Source: Io17-Chloro-G2 sp034420695 | Lineage (GTDB): Bacteria > Chloroflexota > Dehalococcoidia > Lucifugimonadales > UBA3495 | Length of the DNA stretch: 42,327 nt | Assembly (NCBI GenBank): GCA_034420695.1 | Contig: DAOULB010000059.1 | Location: 1-42,327, forward strand | Direction of reading: 5' to 3' | The notes under the pieces: model-generated | Database searches by the model: none | What the model was told of the DNA's origin: nothing | The model's input: the letters and a program-made list of their open reading frames with translations, nothing else | Made by a program: the position numbers and the translations under genes | Shown: positions 16,785 through 25,911 of the stretch, in pieces | How positions within the stretch are numbered: the stretch's first letter is position 1 | Layout: each line of letters opens with the position of its first letter

Positions 16785-18496
16785 GCTTTGGCCATCTCCT
16801 TGGTCACAGAGTTGGTCATTTCAATCACTTGGTCCACCAGGTCCTTCACCTTGAAGGGCAACCCGGTGTACTGGGTTATCGCCTTGGCGTTAACCCCTTC
16901 TGATCGCAGAATCGAGGCGAACTGGCCTTGGTAGTTCAGCTCTGGGACAATCACCAAGTCCTTCTTCTTGAGCTCTTCCAGCATCTTTGGGGGCATCGGG
17001 TGAAGGAACATGGTGTAGTACCACGCTACGGGCACGCCCTGTTCCTTCAAGACGTTGTAGGCTTCCAGCGCGGGACCTTTGGAGCCTCCCCAAGGCATGA
17101 ACGCTATTGATTCTTCGGCCCGGTCGGTCTCGTACTCGTCCTCTTCCAGCAGCTTCAGCTTGCTGAACCGGCGTTCGGTCATCTGTATGTGGCGGGCTGG
17201 CAAGTGGGTGGTGTCGCCGAAGTCGTCGTGCTCGCTGCCGTTCGCGGTGTACGAGCCGGGGTTGCCCGGAATGGGCATGGGGGACAATTCAAAACCGGCG
17301 TATCGCAGGTAGCCGTTGTTGCCTTGGTAGGTGACGCGCTCGTCCACTTTAACCTTGGAAAGGTCGGGCCTGGGGATGTTCTGCACTCTTTCCGCCAAGG
17401 ACATCTCGGTCATCAGGATCACTGGGCCCTGGTACCGTTCCGCCCAGTTGATAGCCTTGATGGCCCCGTAGAAACACTCTTCCACCGTTCCCACGGCGAT
17501 AACCGGCATCCGCACGTCGCCGTGGGCCGGGTACATGCAGGCCATGAGGTCCGACTGCTCCGTCTTGGTGGGAAGGCCTGTTGCAGGACCGCCCCGCTGC
17601 ACGTCTACAACTACGCCCGGTATTTCCGCAATCCAACCCAAGCCCAGCCCTTCGCTCATCAGCGAGAATCCGGGCCCGGCGGTGGCCGTCATTGCCTTCT
17701 TGCCGGCGAAGCCTGCGCCCAGCAATGCGGTGATGGACTCGATCTCCGAGCTGACTTGGTAAGCAAACTTACCGGGGCCCACCAAGTTGCGCTCCATGAA
17801 CACCAGCACCGTGGTGGCCGGGGAAATGGGGTAACCGACGTAAACGTCCAGTCCCGCCGCCAAGGCTCCCAGGGAAAGGGCCTCGTTCCCCTTGAGCATT
17901 AATTGGTCCCCTTCGGGCTTTATGGGAGAGGCAAGGTCGCCGAGAGACAGTCCGCTCTGAGCGATGTGTTCCCGCCCCAAGGCGAGGGCCTTGACGTTGG
18001 ACTCTATGATTTCGGCGTCCCCGACGCGGCCCCGGCTGAAACGCTGGGTAACGAAGTCTTCCAGGAACTGCTGGGGCATGTGGACCAAGTGGGCCAGGGC
18101 GCCGATAATCACCATGTTGGCCGCCCTGTTATTTCCGGTGGAGCGGGCCAGGTCCTCCACTGGAAGGCCGAAGCCCCGGGAGTCGCCCTTCAGTTCAAAT
18201 TCGTTGGAATTGAAAATGATGACGCCGTCGGGCCTGACTTCTTCGTAGTGAGTATCGTAGGCCTCCTGGTTGAAGACCACCAGCACGTCTACGTCGTCCC
18301 CTGGGCTCAGTACCGGGTCCACTGAAATCCGCGCCTGGGTCCACGTGGGACCTCCCATGATCTGGGAAGGGAAGGTGGCAAATGTCAGCGCGTGGTAACC
18401 AGCCTGGGTGGACGTCTGTGCCAAGCCTTCGGCGGAAGTGACTACTCCTTGACCGCCTTCACCGGCGAATCGCACGACGAAGTCACGCATTTCCAT
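16781..18496 (-). CDS. korA: 2-oxoacid:ferredoxin oxidoreductase alpha subunit (gamma-alpha fusion)
   Basis: The protein has 571 aa. An N-terminal gamma-type domain (about 1-185) begins FAGEGGQGVVTSAEGLAQ, and the alpha domain follows, with YPISPATTVL, TATAGPGFSLM and GLPTKTEQSDL. The fused gamma-alpha layout is typical of 2-oxoglutarate:ferredoxin oxidoreductases of anaerobes and many Chloroflexota. There is no separate ferredoxin (delta) subunit gene here. A second in-frame ATG two codons later is equally possible. It is expressed from a strong promoter about 270 nt upstream. Confidence 0.9.
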   Translation of the reverse strand: MEMRDFVVRFAGEGGQGVVTSAEGLAQTSTQAGYHALTFATFPSQIMGGPTWTQARISVDPVLSPGDDVDVLVVFNQEAYDTHYEEVRPDGVIIFNSNEFELKGDSRGFGLPVEDLARSTGNNRAANMVIIGALAHLVHMPQQFLEDFVTQRFSRGRVGDAEIIESNVKALALGREHIAQSGLSLGDLASPIKPEGDQLMLKGNEALSLGALAAGLDVYVGYPISPATTVLVFMERNLVGPGKFAYQVSSEIESITALLGAGFAGKKAMTATAGPGFSLMSEGLGLGWIAEIPGVVVDVQRGGPATGLPTKTEQSDLMACMYPAHGDVRMPVIAVGTVEECFYGAIKAINWAERYQGPVILMTEMSLAERVQNIPRPDLSKVKVDERVTYQGNNGYLRYAGFELSPMPIPGNPGSYTANGSEHDDFGDTTHLPARHIQMTERRFSKLKLLEEDEYETDRAEESIAFMPWGGSKGPALEAYNVLKEQGVPVAWYYTMFLHPMPPKMLEELKKKDLVIVPELNYQGQFASILRSEGVNAKAITQYTGLPFKVKDLVDQVIEMTNSVTKEMAKA

Positions 18497-18760
18497 TTCG
18501 AAAATACCTCTCGGACTTACTTAACAAGGGTAAGAACAATTGCAGCAGGAGCGATGGTAGCGGCTAAACCAAAGGGTAGATGCTACAGGGGAATCGTCTG
18601 CCCCTTCCGGGGACGATGCGGATTTGGAGGTGGAACTCATTTCGGCTGCTAAACCGCGATCTTTGAGGCTTGCCCGCCCGCCAACCCCTTTGCGCTTGGG
18701 AAATGCCCACCGGGCAGGCTGCACCGGCAACAATCCCCTGAGGAATCAATGAGGGATAGC
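18497..18760 (-). other. Long untranslated leader of korAB
   Basis: The leader holds a GGAA-tetraloop hairpin: stem ATCGTC/GACGAT around CCC-GGAA-GGG, on the plus coordinates about 18592-18616. It also has a GC-rich element, GCCTGCCCG pairing with CGGGCAAGC. It has short open frames without recognisable domains. It does not match a riboswitch class that I can name. Confidence 0.4.
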
Positions 18761-18766
18761 TCCGAA

Positions 18767-18795
18767 AATATATCATCGGGCAAAATTCTTGTCAA
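18767..18795 (-). promoter_or_regulatory. Near-consensus promoter of korAB
   Basis: On the minus strand TTGACA (18795-18790), exactly 17 nt, then TATATT (18772-18767). Transcription should start near 18760. The leader before the korA ATG at 18496 is about 260 nt long. Confidence 0.75.
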
Positions 18796-18980
18796 CGAAA
18801 AGCGACGCCCTTAACTCCCCTTCCCCCTTCCCTTTGAGCGTGGGCATGGCGAAGCGCGCGATTGGGTTCTCGAAAGACCGTAGCTGCCGGCCGTACTTGC
18901 GGAAGGACCGGGCCGGTTTCCTGGTGGTCTTGGCAACCTTGCCGCGATGAGAGTCGCCGGCCGCCAGCGTCAGTTCGCCG
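18796..18980. other. Intergenic, nothing recognised
   Basis: The dprA frame is open through this stretch from about 18862, but the encoded residues do not resemble DprA and no ribosome binding site is present. It is treated as upstream region of both korAB and dprA. Confidence 0.4.
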
Positions 18981-19010
18981 TTGTTTGGCTCAAATGGGCT
19001 ATGCTAGAAT
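18981..19010 (+). promoter_or_regulatory. Predicted dprA promoter (leaderless transcript)
   Basis: TTGTTT (18981-18986), an 18-nt spacer, then TGC-TAGAAT (19002-19010) form an extended -10 promoter. The expected start point coincides with the ATG at 19018, and no ribosome binding site precedes that ATG, so the dprA message may be leaderless. Confidence 0.5.
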
Positions 19011-19017
19011 CCCGCGC

Positions 19018-20172
19018 ATGGTTGACGTGAAGTACTGGGTTGCCCTGAATCGAGTGCCCCAGTTGGGCCCCGCCAGGTTTCAACGGCTGGAAGCCTATTT
19101 CGGCTCCTTGGAGCACGCTTGGAAGGCCAGCTTCGCCGGGCTGCGGGCAGCAGGGCTGGAGGAGCGGCCTGCCCGGGAGGTAGTCTCCGCCAAGACCAGG
19201 ACCGATCCCGACGCGGAAATGGAACGCTTGGCCAAGGCCGGTGTTCAAGCCCTGGACTGGAACAGTCCCGCTTACCCGCGCAGGCTGAAGGAAATCCACG
19301 ATCCACCGCCCGTCCTGTACCTGAAAGGACAGATCGATCCTCAGGACGAAAGGGCCTTGGCGGTGGTGGGCACGCGAAGTCCCACGACTTACGGAAAGGA
19401 GGCGGCTTCCTACCTGACCGCCGGGCTGGCCCGGAGTAGTATCTGTATCGTCAGTGGCTTGGCCCGGGGCATAGACGCCGTGGCGCACCGCGCCGCCCTC
19501 GAAGCCGGTGGCCGCACCGTGGCGGTGGTGGCCAACGGGCTGGACACGGTCTATCCTCCGGAGCACCGGCAACTTTCTGAGCAAATCCAGGAACAGGGAG
19601 CCGTGGTTTCCGAGTACCCCTTGGGAGTCCGGCCCGAAGCCAAGAGCTTCCCGCGCCGTAACCGGCTGATCAGCGGAATGACCCTGGGAACCTTGGTGGT
19701 GGAAGCCGCCGAGGGCAGCGGCGCCCGCTGGACCGTTTATCACGCACTGGACCAAGACCGGGAGGTCTTTTGTATTCCGGGCAGCATCTTTTCACCGGCC
19801 AGCAAGTTCACCAACCGTATGATTCAGCAGGGAGCCAAGCTGGTGTCCGACTACCGGGATGTGCTGGAAGAGTTGAATTTGGGACAATTCAGTCAAGAAC
19901 TCCCCTCGAATCAACCCGAGCTTCCTCTGTACACTGAAAGTAGTCCCTTGCAAAATACGGAGTCGGCCACCGGAGAAGAGAAGGCCCTCCTGGACCGCTT
20001 GGGAGCTGAACCCCTGCATATCGACGACTTGGCCCGAAACGCCGGATTGCCCATAACCGACGTGAGTTGTATTTTGACAATGCTTGAACTCAAGGGCATG
20101 GTCAAACAAGTAGGTTGCATGCACTACGTTAACGCCGGAACCCGGGAGGTATCTTCGATTTATGGCGCCTAA
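19018..20172 (+). CDS. dprA: DNA-processing protein DprA
   Basis: The 384-aa protein has an N-terminal helical domain, the Rossmann-like core with VVGTRSPTTYGKEAA, IVSGLARGIDAVAHRAAL, ANGLDTVYPPEH and FPRRNRLISG, and a C-terminal winged-helix (about 320-375). DprA binds incoming single-stranded DNA and loads RecA during transformation; many non-competent bacteria keep it. The start at 19018 fits the core length and a promoter directly upstream. The 3' end overlaps topA by 11 nt, the common dprA-topA-xer arrangement. Confidence 0.92.
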   Translation: MVDVKYWVALNRVPQLGPARFQRLEAYFGSLEHAWKASFAGLRAAGLEERPAREVVSAKTRTDPDAEMERLAKAGVQALDWNSPAYPRRLKEIHDPPPVLYLKGQIDPQDERALAVVGTRSPTTYGKEAASYLTAGLARSSICIVSGLARGIDAVAHRAALEAGGRTVAVVANGLDTVYPPEHRQLSEQIQEQGAVVSEYPLGVRPEAKSFPRRNRLISGMTLGTLVVEAAEGSGARWTVYHALDQDREVFCIPGSIFSPASKFTNRMIQQGAKLVSDYRDVLEELNLGQFSQELPSNQPELPLYTESSPLQNTESATGEEKALLDRLGAEPLHIDDLARNAGLPITDVSCILTMLELKGMVKQVGCMHYVNAGTREVSSIYGA

Positions 20173-22606
20173 GACCAAGACGGCCAAGGCTGCCCAGCCT
20201 GCCACAAAAAGCAAAACGGCGAGGGGAGCAAAGGCCAACTCCAAGAGCAGCCCCAAGGCCAAGAGCGCAGAAAAACCCCTCAAGGCGGCAGGAAAAGACT
20301 TGGTGATCGTCGAGTCCCCGGCCAAGGCCCGTACCGTCGGACAGATACTGGGCAACAAGTATGTGGTCGCCGCCTCTCAGGGCCACGTCCGAGACTTGCC
20401 CAAGGGCAAGATGGGAGTGGATCTGGACAACGATTTCCAACCCTCCTACGTAACCATGCGGGACAAGATGCCCCTGGTCAAGGAATTGAAGAGGGCGGGG
20501 GACGAAGCGGCGGACATATACCTCGCCACCGACCCGGACCGAGAGGGCGAGGCCATATCCTGGCATCTCCAGACCGCTGCCGGTTGGAACCGGCTCGCCG
20601 CCAAGCCTCCCAAGCGGGTGGTCTTTCACGAAATCACCAAGGAGGCCGTGGAAGAGGCCTTCCAGCATCCCCGTGACATCGATATGCGCTTGGTCAACGC
20701 CCAGCAGGCCCGCCGAATCCTGGACCGGCTGGTCGGGTACCAGATTAGTCCGCTGTTGAACCGGCGCGTCCAGCGCGGTCTCTCCGCTGGCCGGGTGCAG
20801 TCAGTGGCCCTGCGCTTGGTTGCCGACCGGGAACGGGAGATCGAGGTCTTCGTGCCCGTGGAATCCTGGACCCTGGACGCCCAACTGCACAAGAACTCCG
20901 ACCCTGTGGACAAGCCAAGCATATTCCCCGCTACCCTTCACTCCCTCAAGGGCAGCCGCAGCCGTCTGAATATACCGGTGGAAGAGGAAGCCCGCAGCTA
21001 TGAGGCGGAGTTGCAGGGTGCATCCTATGCCGTTGCCGATGTGCGCAAGCGGGAGGTGCGCCAGCGCCCGGCGGCGCCCTTCACCACCAGCACCCTCCAG
21101 CAGGAAGCGGGTCGCAAGCTCCGTTTTACCGCCCAGCGCACCATGTCGGTAGCCCAGCAGCTTTATGAAGGCCTGTCAGTGGGCAGGGAGGGCTCCGTAG
21201 GCCTCATCACCTACATGCGCACCGACTCCACCCAGGTTGCCCAGTCAGCGGTGCAGGAGGCCCGCCAGTACATACGGAGCAAGTACGGCAAGGAATACGC
21301 TCCGGATAAACCCAGGGTGTACCGTACCCGGACCAAGGCCGCCCAGGAAGCCCACGAAGCCATCCGTCCCACGGCAATTGGCCGGGACCCGGAATCATTG
21401 AAGCCCTACCTGAGTTCCGAGCAGTTCCGGCTCTACGGTCTAATCTGGGCCCGGATGCTGGCCAGCCAGATGTCCGACGCCCGGTCCGATGCCACCACCG
21501 TCGACATCGACGCCGCCTGTGTGGACTCTCCCGACGGCAAAAAGGGCAGGGTGTTCAACTTCCGCGCTTCCGGTTCGGTGCTGAAGTTCCCCGGCTTCCG
21601 CGCGTTGTACTTGGAAGGCCGCGACGAGGGAGATGCTGAGGAAAACCAGAAATCTCTCCCGGAACTTACCTCCGGCGACCGATTGGACCTTGACCGGTTG
21701 GAGGCATCTCAGCACTTCACCCAGCCTCCGCCCCGCTTCACGGAAGCGACCTTGGTCAAGGCCATGGAGGAGAAGGGAATTGGCCGGCCCAGTACCTATG
21801 CGCCGACCATTGGGGTATTGCTGGCCCGTAACTACGTCTCCAAGGAACAGAACAGGCTGCATCCTACCCAGTTGGGCCTGACTGTGTCCGACCTCCTCAC
21901 CCAGTTCTTTGCCGACGTGATGGACTTGGACTTCACCGCACAGATGGAGGAGAAACTGGACGAAGTGTCCCAAGGAGATCGGGAGTGGGTGCCCATGCTT
22001 TGGGACTTCTACGTCCCCTTCTCCCGGGAACTCACCTCCGCCAATGAGAACATGCCCAAGGTAAAGCCGGAAGACGAGGCCACCGAGGAAATTTGCGAAA
22101 ACTGCGGCAGCCCGATGGTAATCAAGACGGGGCGATTTGGCCGCTTCATCGCCTGCACCGGCTACCCCAAGTGCCGTACCACCCGCCAGATCAAGGAAGA
22201 CGGAGCCGAGCCTGTCGATGCCCCGGTTGAAACCGGTGAGACCTGCGGCCAGTGCGGGAAGCCGATGGTCACAAGGACCGGGCGTTTCGGCAAGTTTATC
22301 GCCTGCAGCGACTATCCCACTTGTCGCAACACCCAACCCATCAAGACCGGCGCTGCCTGCCCCCGCTGCAGCGGAGACTTGGTCGAGCGCAGAAGCCGCC
22401 GCGGGGTGTTTTACGGCTGCTCCAACTACCCGGAGTGCAAGTACACCAACAACCGTCGCCCCGTACCCGAACCCTGCCCCGAATGTGACGGCATGATGGT
22501 GGAGGCCGCCCGCGGTCGCCTCGCCTGCACCGTTTGCAGTTGGACCCAGGAGGCCGCCGCCGATTCTCCCGAAACTGCCGAAGAACTGGCCGCCGCCGGG
22601 GTCTAG
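20162..22606 (+). CDS. topA: DNA topoisomerase I
   Basis: This 814-aa type IA topoisomerase relaxes negative supercoils. Toprim motifs are VIVESPAKA and DPDREGE (124-130). The active-site tyrosine is Y351 in GLITYMRTDST. Four C-terminal Cys4 zinc ribbons start at CENCG, CGQCG, CPRC and CPEC. The first 45 residues form a Lys/Ala/Ser-rich tail with no counterpart in the usual enzyme, which starts near LVIVESPAKA. GGGAGGT lies 11 bases before the ATG, so this start is supported. Overlaps dprA; followed by the Xer recombinase after 19 nt. Confidence 0.95.
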   Translation: MAPKTKTAKAAQPATKSKTARGAKANSKSSPKAKSAEKPLKAAGKDLVIVESPAKARTVGQILGNKYVVAASQGHVRDLPKGKMGVDLDNDFQPSYVTMRDKMPLVKELKRAGDEAADIYLATDPDREGEAISWHLQTAAGWNRLAAKPPKRVVFHEITKEAVEEAFQHPRDIDMRLVNAQQARRILDRLVGYQISPLLNRRVQRGLSAGRVQSVALRLVADREREIEVFVPVESWTLDAQLHKNSDPVDKPSIFPATLHSLKGSRSRLNIPVEEEARSYEAELQGASYAVADVRKREVRQRPAAPFTTSTLQQEAGRKLRFTAQRTMSVAQQLYEGLSVGREGSVGLITYMRTDSTQVAQSAVQEARQYIRSKYGKEYAPDKPRVYRTRTKAAQEAHEAIRPTAIGRDPESLKPYLSSEQFRLYGLIWARMLASQMSDARSDATTVDIDAACVDSPDGKKGRVFNFRASGSVLKFPGFRALYLEGRDEGDAEENQKSLPELTSGDRLDLDRLEASQHFTQPPPRFTEATLVKAMEEKGIGRPSTYAPTIGVLLARNYVSKEQNRLHPTQLGLTVSDLLTQFFADVMDLDFTAQMEEKLDEVSQGDREWVPMLWDFYVPFSRELTSANENMPKVKPEDEATEEICENCGSPMVIKTGRFGRFIACTGYPKCRTTRQIKEDGAEPVDAPVETGETCGQCGKPMVTRTGRFGKFIACSDYPTCRNTQPIKTGAACPRCSGDLVERRSRRGVFYGCSNYPECKYTNNRRPVPEPCPECDGMMVEAARGRLACTVCSWTQEAAADSPETAEELAAAGV

Positions 22607-22625
22607 AGCCGAAGGACCCACTTGT

Positions 22626-23756
22626 ATGGCAGCAGGCGAAAGCAGGACCGGGGAAACCGCCCATCCATATCAGGATTCCCGCGGTGGACTGCCTTCCGAA
22701 GGTCCTGGAACACTTGGGGAAGGAGCGCCTCCCGACGCGCTGTCCCCTGCTGAAGCCATGGGCCCTTTTGAAGAATACTTCGACCGTTTTCCGGGCTTCC
22801 TCCGAGGACAGAAAGGCCTGTCGGAAAACACTGTAAGGGTGTACCAAGCCGACCTCGAAACTTTCCGCCGCTATCTCGCCGCCGAAGACCGGTCTTTGGA
22901 ACAAATGAACCGGGAAATGCTGCGCGGCTATCTGGCCTGGCTCGCAACCAGGGGGCGCAGAATCGTCGAGGGAGATAAAGCCACCAAGTCGGGTTATGCC
23001 CGGGTCAGTATGGCCCGCAAGCTGACCGTCCTGCGGACCTTTTATCGTTACTTGGTGCAGGCCGGCCTCTTCAACACCAGTCCCCTTCCCTCCGGGCGCA
23101 GTTTCCGGGTCAAGGTGGAAAAGACCCTTCCAACCTTCCTGGGGCAAAAAGAAGTGGACCAGCTCATAGAGACCCCGGAAGAGGGTGGCCCCATTGCTCT
23201 CAGGGACCGGGCCATCCTTGAGGTGCTCTATTCCTGCGGCACCAGGTTGGCGGAACTGCAGACCTTGGACATGGCGGATATGGACTTGGAGCAGCGCCGT
23301 TTCCTGGTTCGGGGCAAGGGCTCCAAGGAAAGGTACGTGATTTTCGGCGGCCCTGCGGAATCATCCTTACGACGCTATCTCCAGGAAGGCCGCCCCGAAT
23401 TGCAAACAACTACCAGTCAGGCCCTGTTTCTCAACCGATATGGGCAGCGCTTGTCCCGCCGCAGTATCGAGCGCATGGTCCGGAGTTACGGAATACGTTC
23501 CGGCGCCAGGGACGGAGTGCATCCTCACACCCTGCGCCACACCTTCGCCACCCACATGCTGGAAGGCGGAGCCGACCTGAGGGTAATCCAGGAACTTCTG
23601 GGCCATTCCAGCCCTTCCACCACCCAAGTCTACGCCCACGTCACCAAGCGGGAGGCGCGGACTGCCTACTTGAAGCACCACCCGCGCTCCGGGCGCGGCT
23701 CCGCCGCGACAGGAGATGCAGCGGAGCCGGCGGAATCCCGGGAGTGGCCGGCGTGA
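22626..23756 (+). CDS. Xer-type tyrosine recombinase
   Basis: The 376-aa tyrosine recombinase has R207 (CGTRLAEL), K231 (GKGSKERYV), H301/R304 (HTLRH), H327 (GHSSPSTTQ) and nucleophile Y336. The SAM-like core-binding domain begins at about residue 47. The location beside topA and dprA matches the chromosomal dimer-resolution recombinase, XerC or XerD; which one cannot be told. The first 45 residues are extra and a second Met at 46 is a possible start, but GAAGGA before ATG 22626 supports the longer form. Stop overlaps aroQ (GTGA). Confidence 0.9.
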   Translation: MAAGESRTGETAHPYQDSRGGLPSEGPGTLGEGAPPDALSPAEAMGPFEEYFDRFPGFLRGQKGLSENTVRVYQADLETFRRYLAAEDRSLEQMNREMLRGYLAWLATRGRRIVEGDKATKSGYARVSMARKLTVLRTFYRYLVQAGLFNTSPLPSGRSFRVKVEKTLPTFLGQKEVDQLIETPEEGGPIALRDRAILEVLYSCGTRLAELQTLDMADMDLEQRRFLVRGKGSKERYVIFGGPAESSLRRYLQEGRPELQTTTSQALFLNRYGQRLSRRSIERMVRSYGIRSGARDGVHPHTLRHTFATHMLEGGADLRVIQELLGHSSPSTTQVYAHVTKREARTAYLKHHPRSGRGSAATGDAAEPAESREWPA

Positions 23757-24196
23757 CCAGGATTCTGGTGCTCAACGGCCCCAACCTCAACATGCTGGGA
23801 CGGCGTGACCGCTCCGTCTATGGCTCAAAGACCCTGGATGAGATTAATGATGAACTGGCCAAACTTGCCGCCTCCTTGGGTGTGGACGTGGACTTCTACC
23901 AGTCGAACTTGGAAGGTCAATTGGTGGACTGCATCCAGCAGAACTGGGGGACGGCCCAAGGCATAATCATCAATCCGGGGGCGCTGACCCACTACGGAAT
24001 ATCCCTCAAGGACGCCCTGATTGACTGCGGCCTGCCGGTGATAGAGGTGCATCTGAGCAACATACACGCCCGGGAGCAGTGGCGGCGTCACTCGGTCATC
24101 AGCGACCTAGCCCGTGGTCAGATTGCGGGGTTTGGTTGGAAAAGCTATACTGCGGCCTTGGAACTGATGGCCTGGCTGTTGGAGGAAGAGAGTTGA
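23753..24196 (+). CDS. aroQ: Type II 3-dehydroquinate dehydratase
   Basis: The 147-aa protein is the shikimate-pathway dehydratase. Motifs are LVLNGPNLNMLGRR, catalytic Y23 in SVYG, NPGALTHYGISLKDAL, EVHLSNIHARE and RRHSVIS. GTG 23753 is chosen because GGGAG lies eight bases before it and it sits inside the xer stop; a GTG three codons earlier is less well placed. TTGA overlap with pepP follows. Confidence 0.95.
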   Translation: MTRILVLNGPNLNMLGRRDRSVYGSKTLDEINDELAKLAASLGVDVDFYQSNLEGQLVDCIQQNWGTAQGIIINPGALTHYGISLKDALIDCGLPVIEVHLSNIHAREQWRRHSVISDLARGQIAGFGWKSYTAALELMAWLLEEES

Positions 24197-25263
24197 TCAA
24201 AGACCGTTTGGACAGGTTGGTTGCGCGCCTAGGGGAAAGAGAACTGGACGGCGTTTTGATTTCCGCGCCGGAGAACCGGCAGTACATGTCCGGTTTCACC
24301 GGCTCCGCGGGCTACCTGTTTATTGCCAACGGCCATGCGGTGTTGGTGACCGATTCCAGGTACACCGAGCAGGCAGCCAATCAAGCCCCCGACTACGAAG
24401 TGGTCCAAGTGAGAGGCGGCTGGGACTGGCTGCTGGAACTGGTCAGGAGCACCGGGGTCCGTCGCTTGGGATTCGAAAGCCAGAACATGACGGTTGCCAC
24501 CTACAACAACCTTATTGATGCTCTGAAAGAAGACGACGCGGCATCCAAGGTGTCCTTGATTGCCGCTTCCGGCCTGGCCGAGGAGCAGCGGGTGGTCAAG
24601 GACGGCAGCGAGCTCGAGGAACTGCAACGGGCCATCAACGCTTCCGACGCTGCCATGGAAGCCGTCTGCCCCAACATACGGGAAGGAATGACGGAGCGGG
24701 AGGTCGCCTGGCGCATGGAAATGACCATGCGCGACTTTGGTGCCGACAGCATCAGCTTTGACACCATAGTGGCCGCCGGGCCCAACGGGGCCATGGCCCA
24801 CCACCGCCCGTCCGACCGGGAGATCCAGGCTGGCGAGCCCATTGTTATCGACATGGGCGCCCGGGTTGACGGTTACTGCTCCGACATAACCAGGACCGTC
24901 TTGGTGGGCGAACCCGATGAAATGTTCCGGAAGATTTACGACATCGTTCTGGGTGCCCAGCTAACTGCCATCCACACGGTGAAGCCCGGCATGACCGGGG
25001 AGGACTGCGACGGGCTTTCCAGGGACGTCATTGCCGAGGCCGGGTACGGAGACAACTTTGGGCACAGCCTGGGCCACGGCGTGGGCCTCGCCGTCCACGA
25101 AAACCCCAGGGTTTCGCCCAGGTCCAACGATCCCTTGGAGCCGGACATGGTGTTCACGGTGGAGCCGGGAATTTACATTTCCGGCTGGGGCGGAGTGCGC
25201 ATCGAAGACATAGTGGTGCTGGGCGAGCAAGGGGCCACACCCCTGAGCAAGGCGTCCAAGTAA
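24193..25263 (+). CDS. M24B Xaa-Pro aminopeptidase
   Basis: The 356-aa protein has a creatinase N-domain (NRQYMSGFTGSAGYLFI) and a pita-bread metallopeptidase domain. Dinuclear metal ligands can be seen in MGARVDGYCSDITRT (two Asp), HSLGHGVGLAVHE (His), FTVEPGIY (Glu) and VRIEDIVV (Glu). It cleaves N-terminal residues before proline. The start is TTG 24193, in the aroQ stop, with GGAGG about eight bases upstream. The order aroQ-pepP-efp is common in bacteria and links this gene to translation of proline-rich proteins. Confidence 0.92.
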   Translation: MIKDRLDRLVARLGERELDGVLISAPENRQYMSGFTGSAGYLFIANGHAVLVTDSRYTEQAANQAPDYEVVQVRGGWDWLLELVRSTGVRRLGFESQNMTVATYNNLIDALKEDDAASKVSLIAASGLAEEQRVVKDGSELEELQRAINASDAAMEAVCPNIREGMTEREVAWRMEMTMRDFGADSISFDTIVAAGPNGAMAHHRPSDREIQAGEPIVIDMGARVDGYCSDITRTVLVGEPDEMFRKIYDIVLGAQLTAIHTVKPGMTGEDCDGLSRDVIAEAGYGDNFGHSLGHGVGLAVHENPRVSPRSNDPLEPDMVFTVEPGIYISGWGGVRIEDIVVLGEQGATPLSKASK

Positions 25264-25340
25264 GCGTACAGCACAAAAACAGCAAACATGTAACCATAGT
25301 CAGGGTTCCTGGTGGTTGTGAGGGAGGAAGAAGGGAGAAT

Positions 25341-25907
25341 ATGAGCATAAACTTCAGTGATTTGAGCCGCGGTCTTGTCATCGAGCTGGAAGGCCAGCCG
25401 TGGCAGGTAATGGACTACGAACGCCACAAGATGCAGCAACGGGCTCCTGTGACCCGCATCAAGCTGAAGAACTTGATGAGCGGCGCAGTGGTCGAGCGCA
25501 CCTTCCAGCGCTATGACACTGCTTTCTCTGTCGCCGACATGGACAACCGGGAGGTCCAGTACCTCTACACCGACGGCGAGTTCTATTACTTCCTGGACTT
25601 GGAGACCTACGACCAGTACGACCTGACCCGGGAGCTCTTGGGCAGTAACTTGGACTACATGAAGGAACAGATGGTGGTCGAGTTGGTGTTCTACAAAGGG
25701 TCTCCCATTACCGCCAACCTGCCCACCCACGTGGAGTTGGAAGTCAAAGAGACGCCGCCTGCCTTCCGCGGGGACACGGCCCAAGGCGGTAACAAGCCAG
25801 CCACTCTGGAGACTGGTCTGCGGGTCAACGTACCCATGTTCATCACCCCCGGCACCGTGGTGCGGGTGGATACTCGCACCGGAGCGTACACGGAACGGGT
25901 TAGCTAG
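25341..25907 (+). CDS. efp: Elongation factor P, atypical tip loop
   Basis: The 188-aa protein has the three-domain EF-P fold with RIKLKNLMSGAVVERTF and the C-terminal NVPMFITPGTVVRVDTRTGAYTERV. EF-P relieves ribosome stalling at polyproline. The tip loop, usually KPGKG with a modified Lys, reads K30-M-Q-Q-R34 here; the residue at the modified Lys position is Q33. It should act without lysylation, or with a different chemistry. Upstream gap 77 nt, GGGAG before the ATG. Confidence 0.95.
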   Translation: MSINFSDLSRGLVIELEGQPWQVMDYERHKMQQRAPVTRIKLKNLMSGAVVERTFQRYDTAFSVADMDNREVQYLYTDGEFYYFLDLETYDQYDLTRELLGSNLDYMKEQMVVELVFYKGSPITANLPTHVELEVKETPPAFRGDTAQGGNKPATLETGLRVNVPMFITPGTVVRVDTRTGAYTERVS

Positions 25908-25911
25908 GGCC

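Noticed and set aside
18592..18616. GGAA-tetraloop hairpin as SRP RNA domain IV
   Set aside because: The symmetric-loop bases on the 5' side (AGG) required for SRP RNA are missing.
18862..19017. 52-codon N-terminal extension of DprA
   Set aside because: Sequence is unlike DprA, rich in Arg, Trp and Cys, and a promoter with extended -10 lies inside it.
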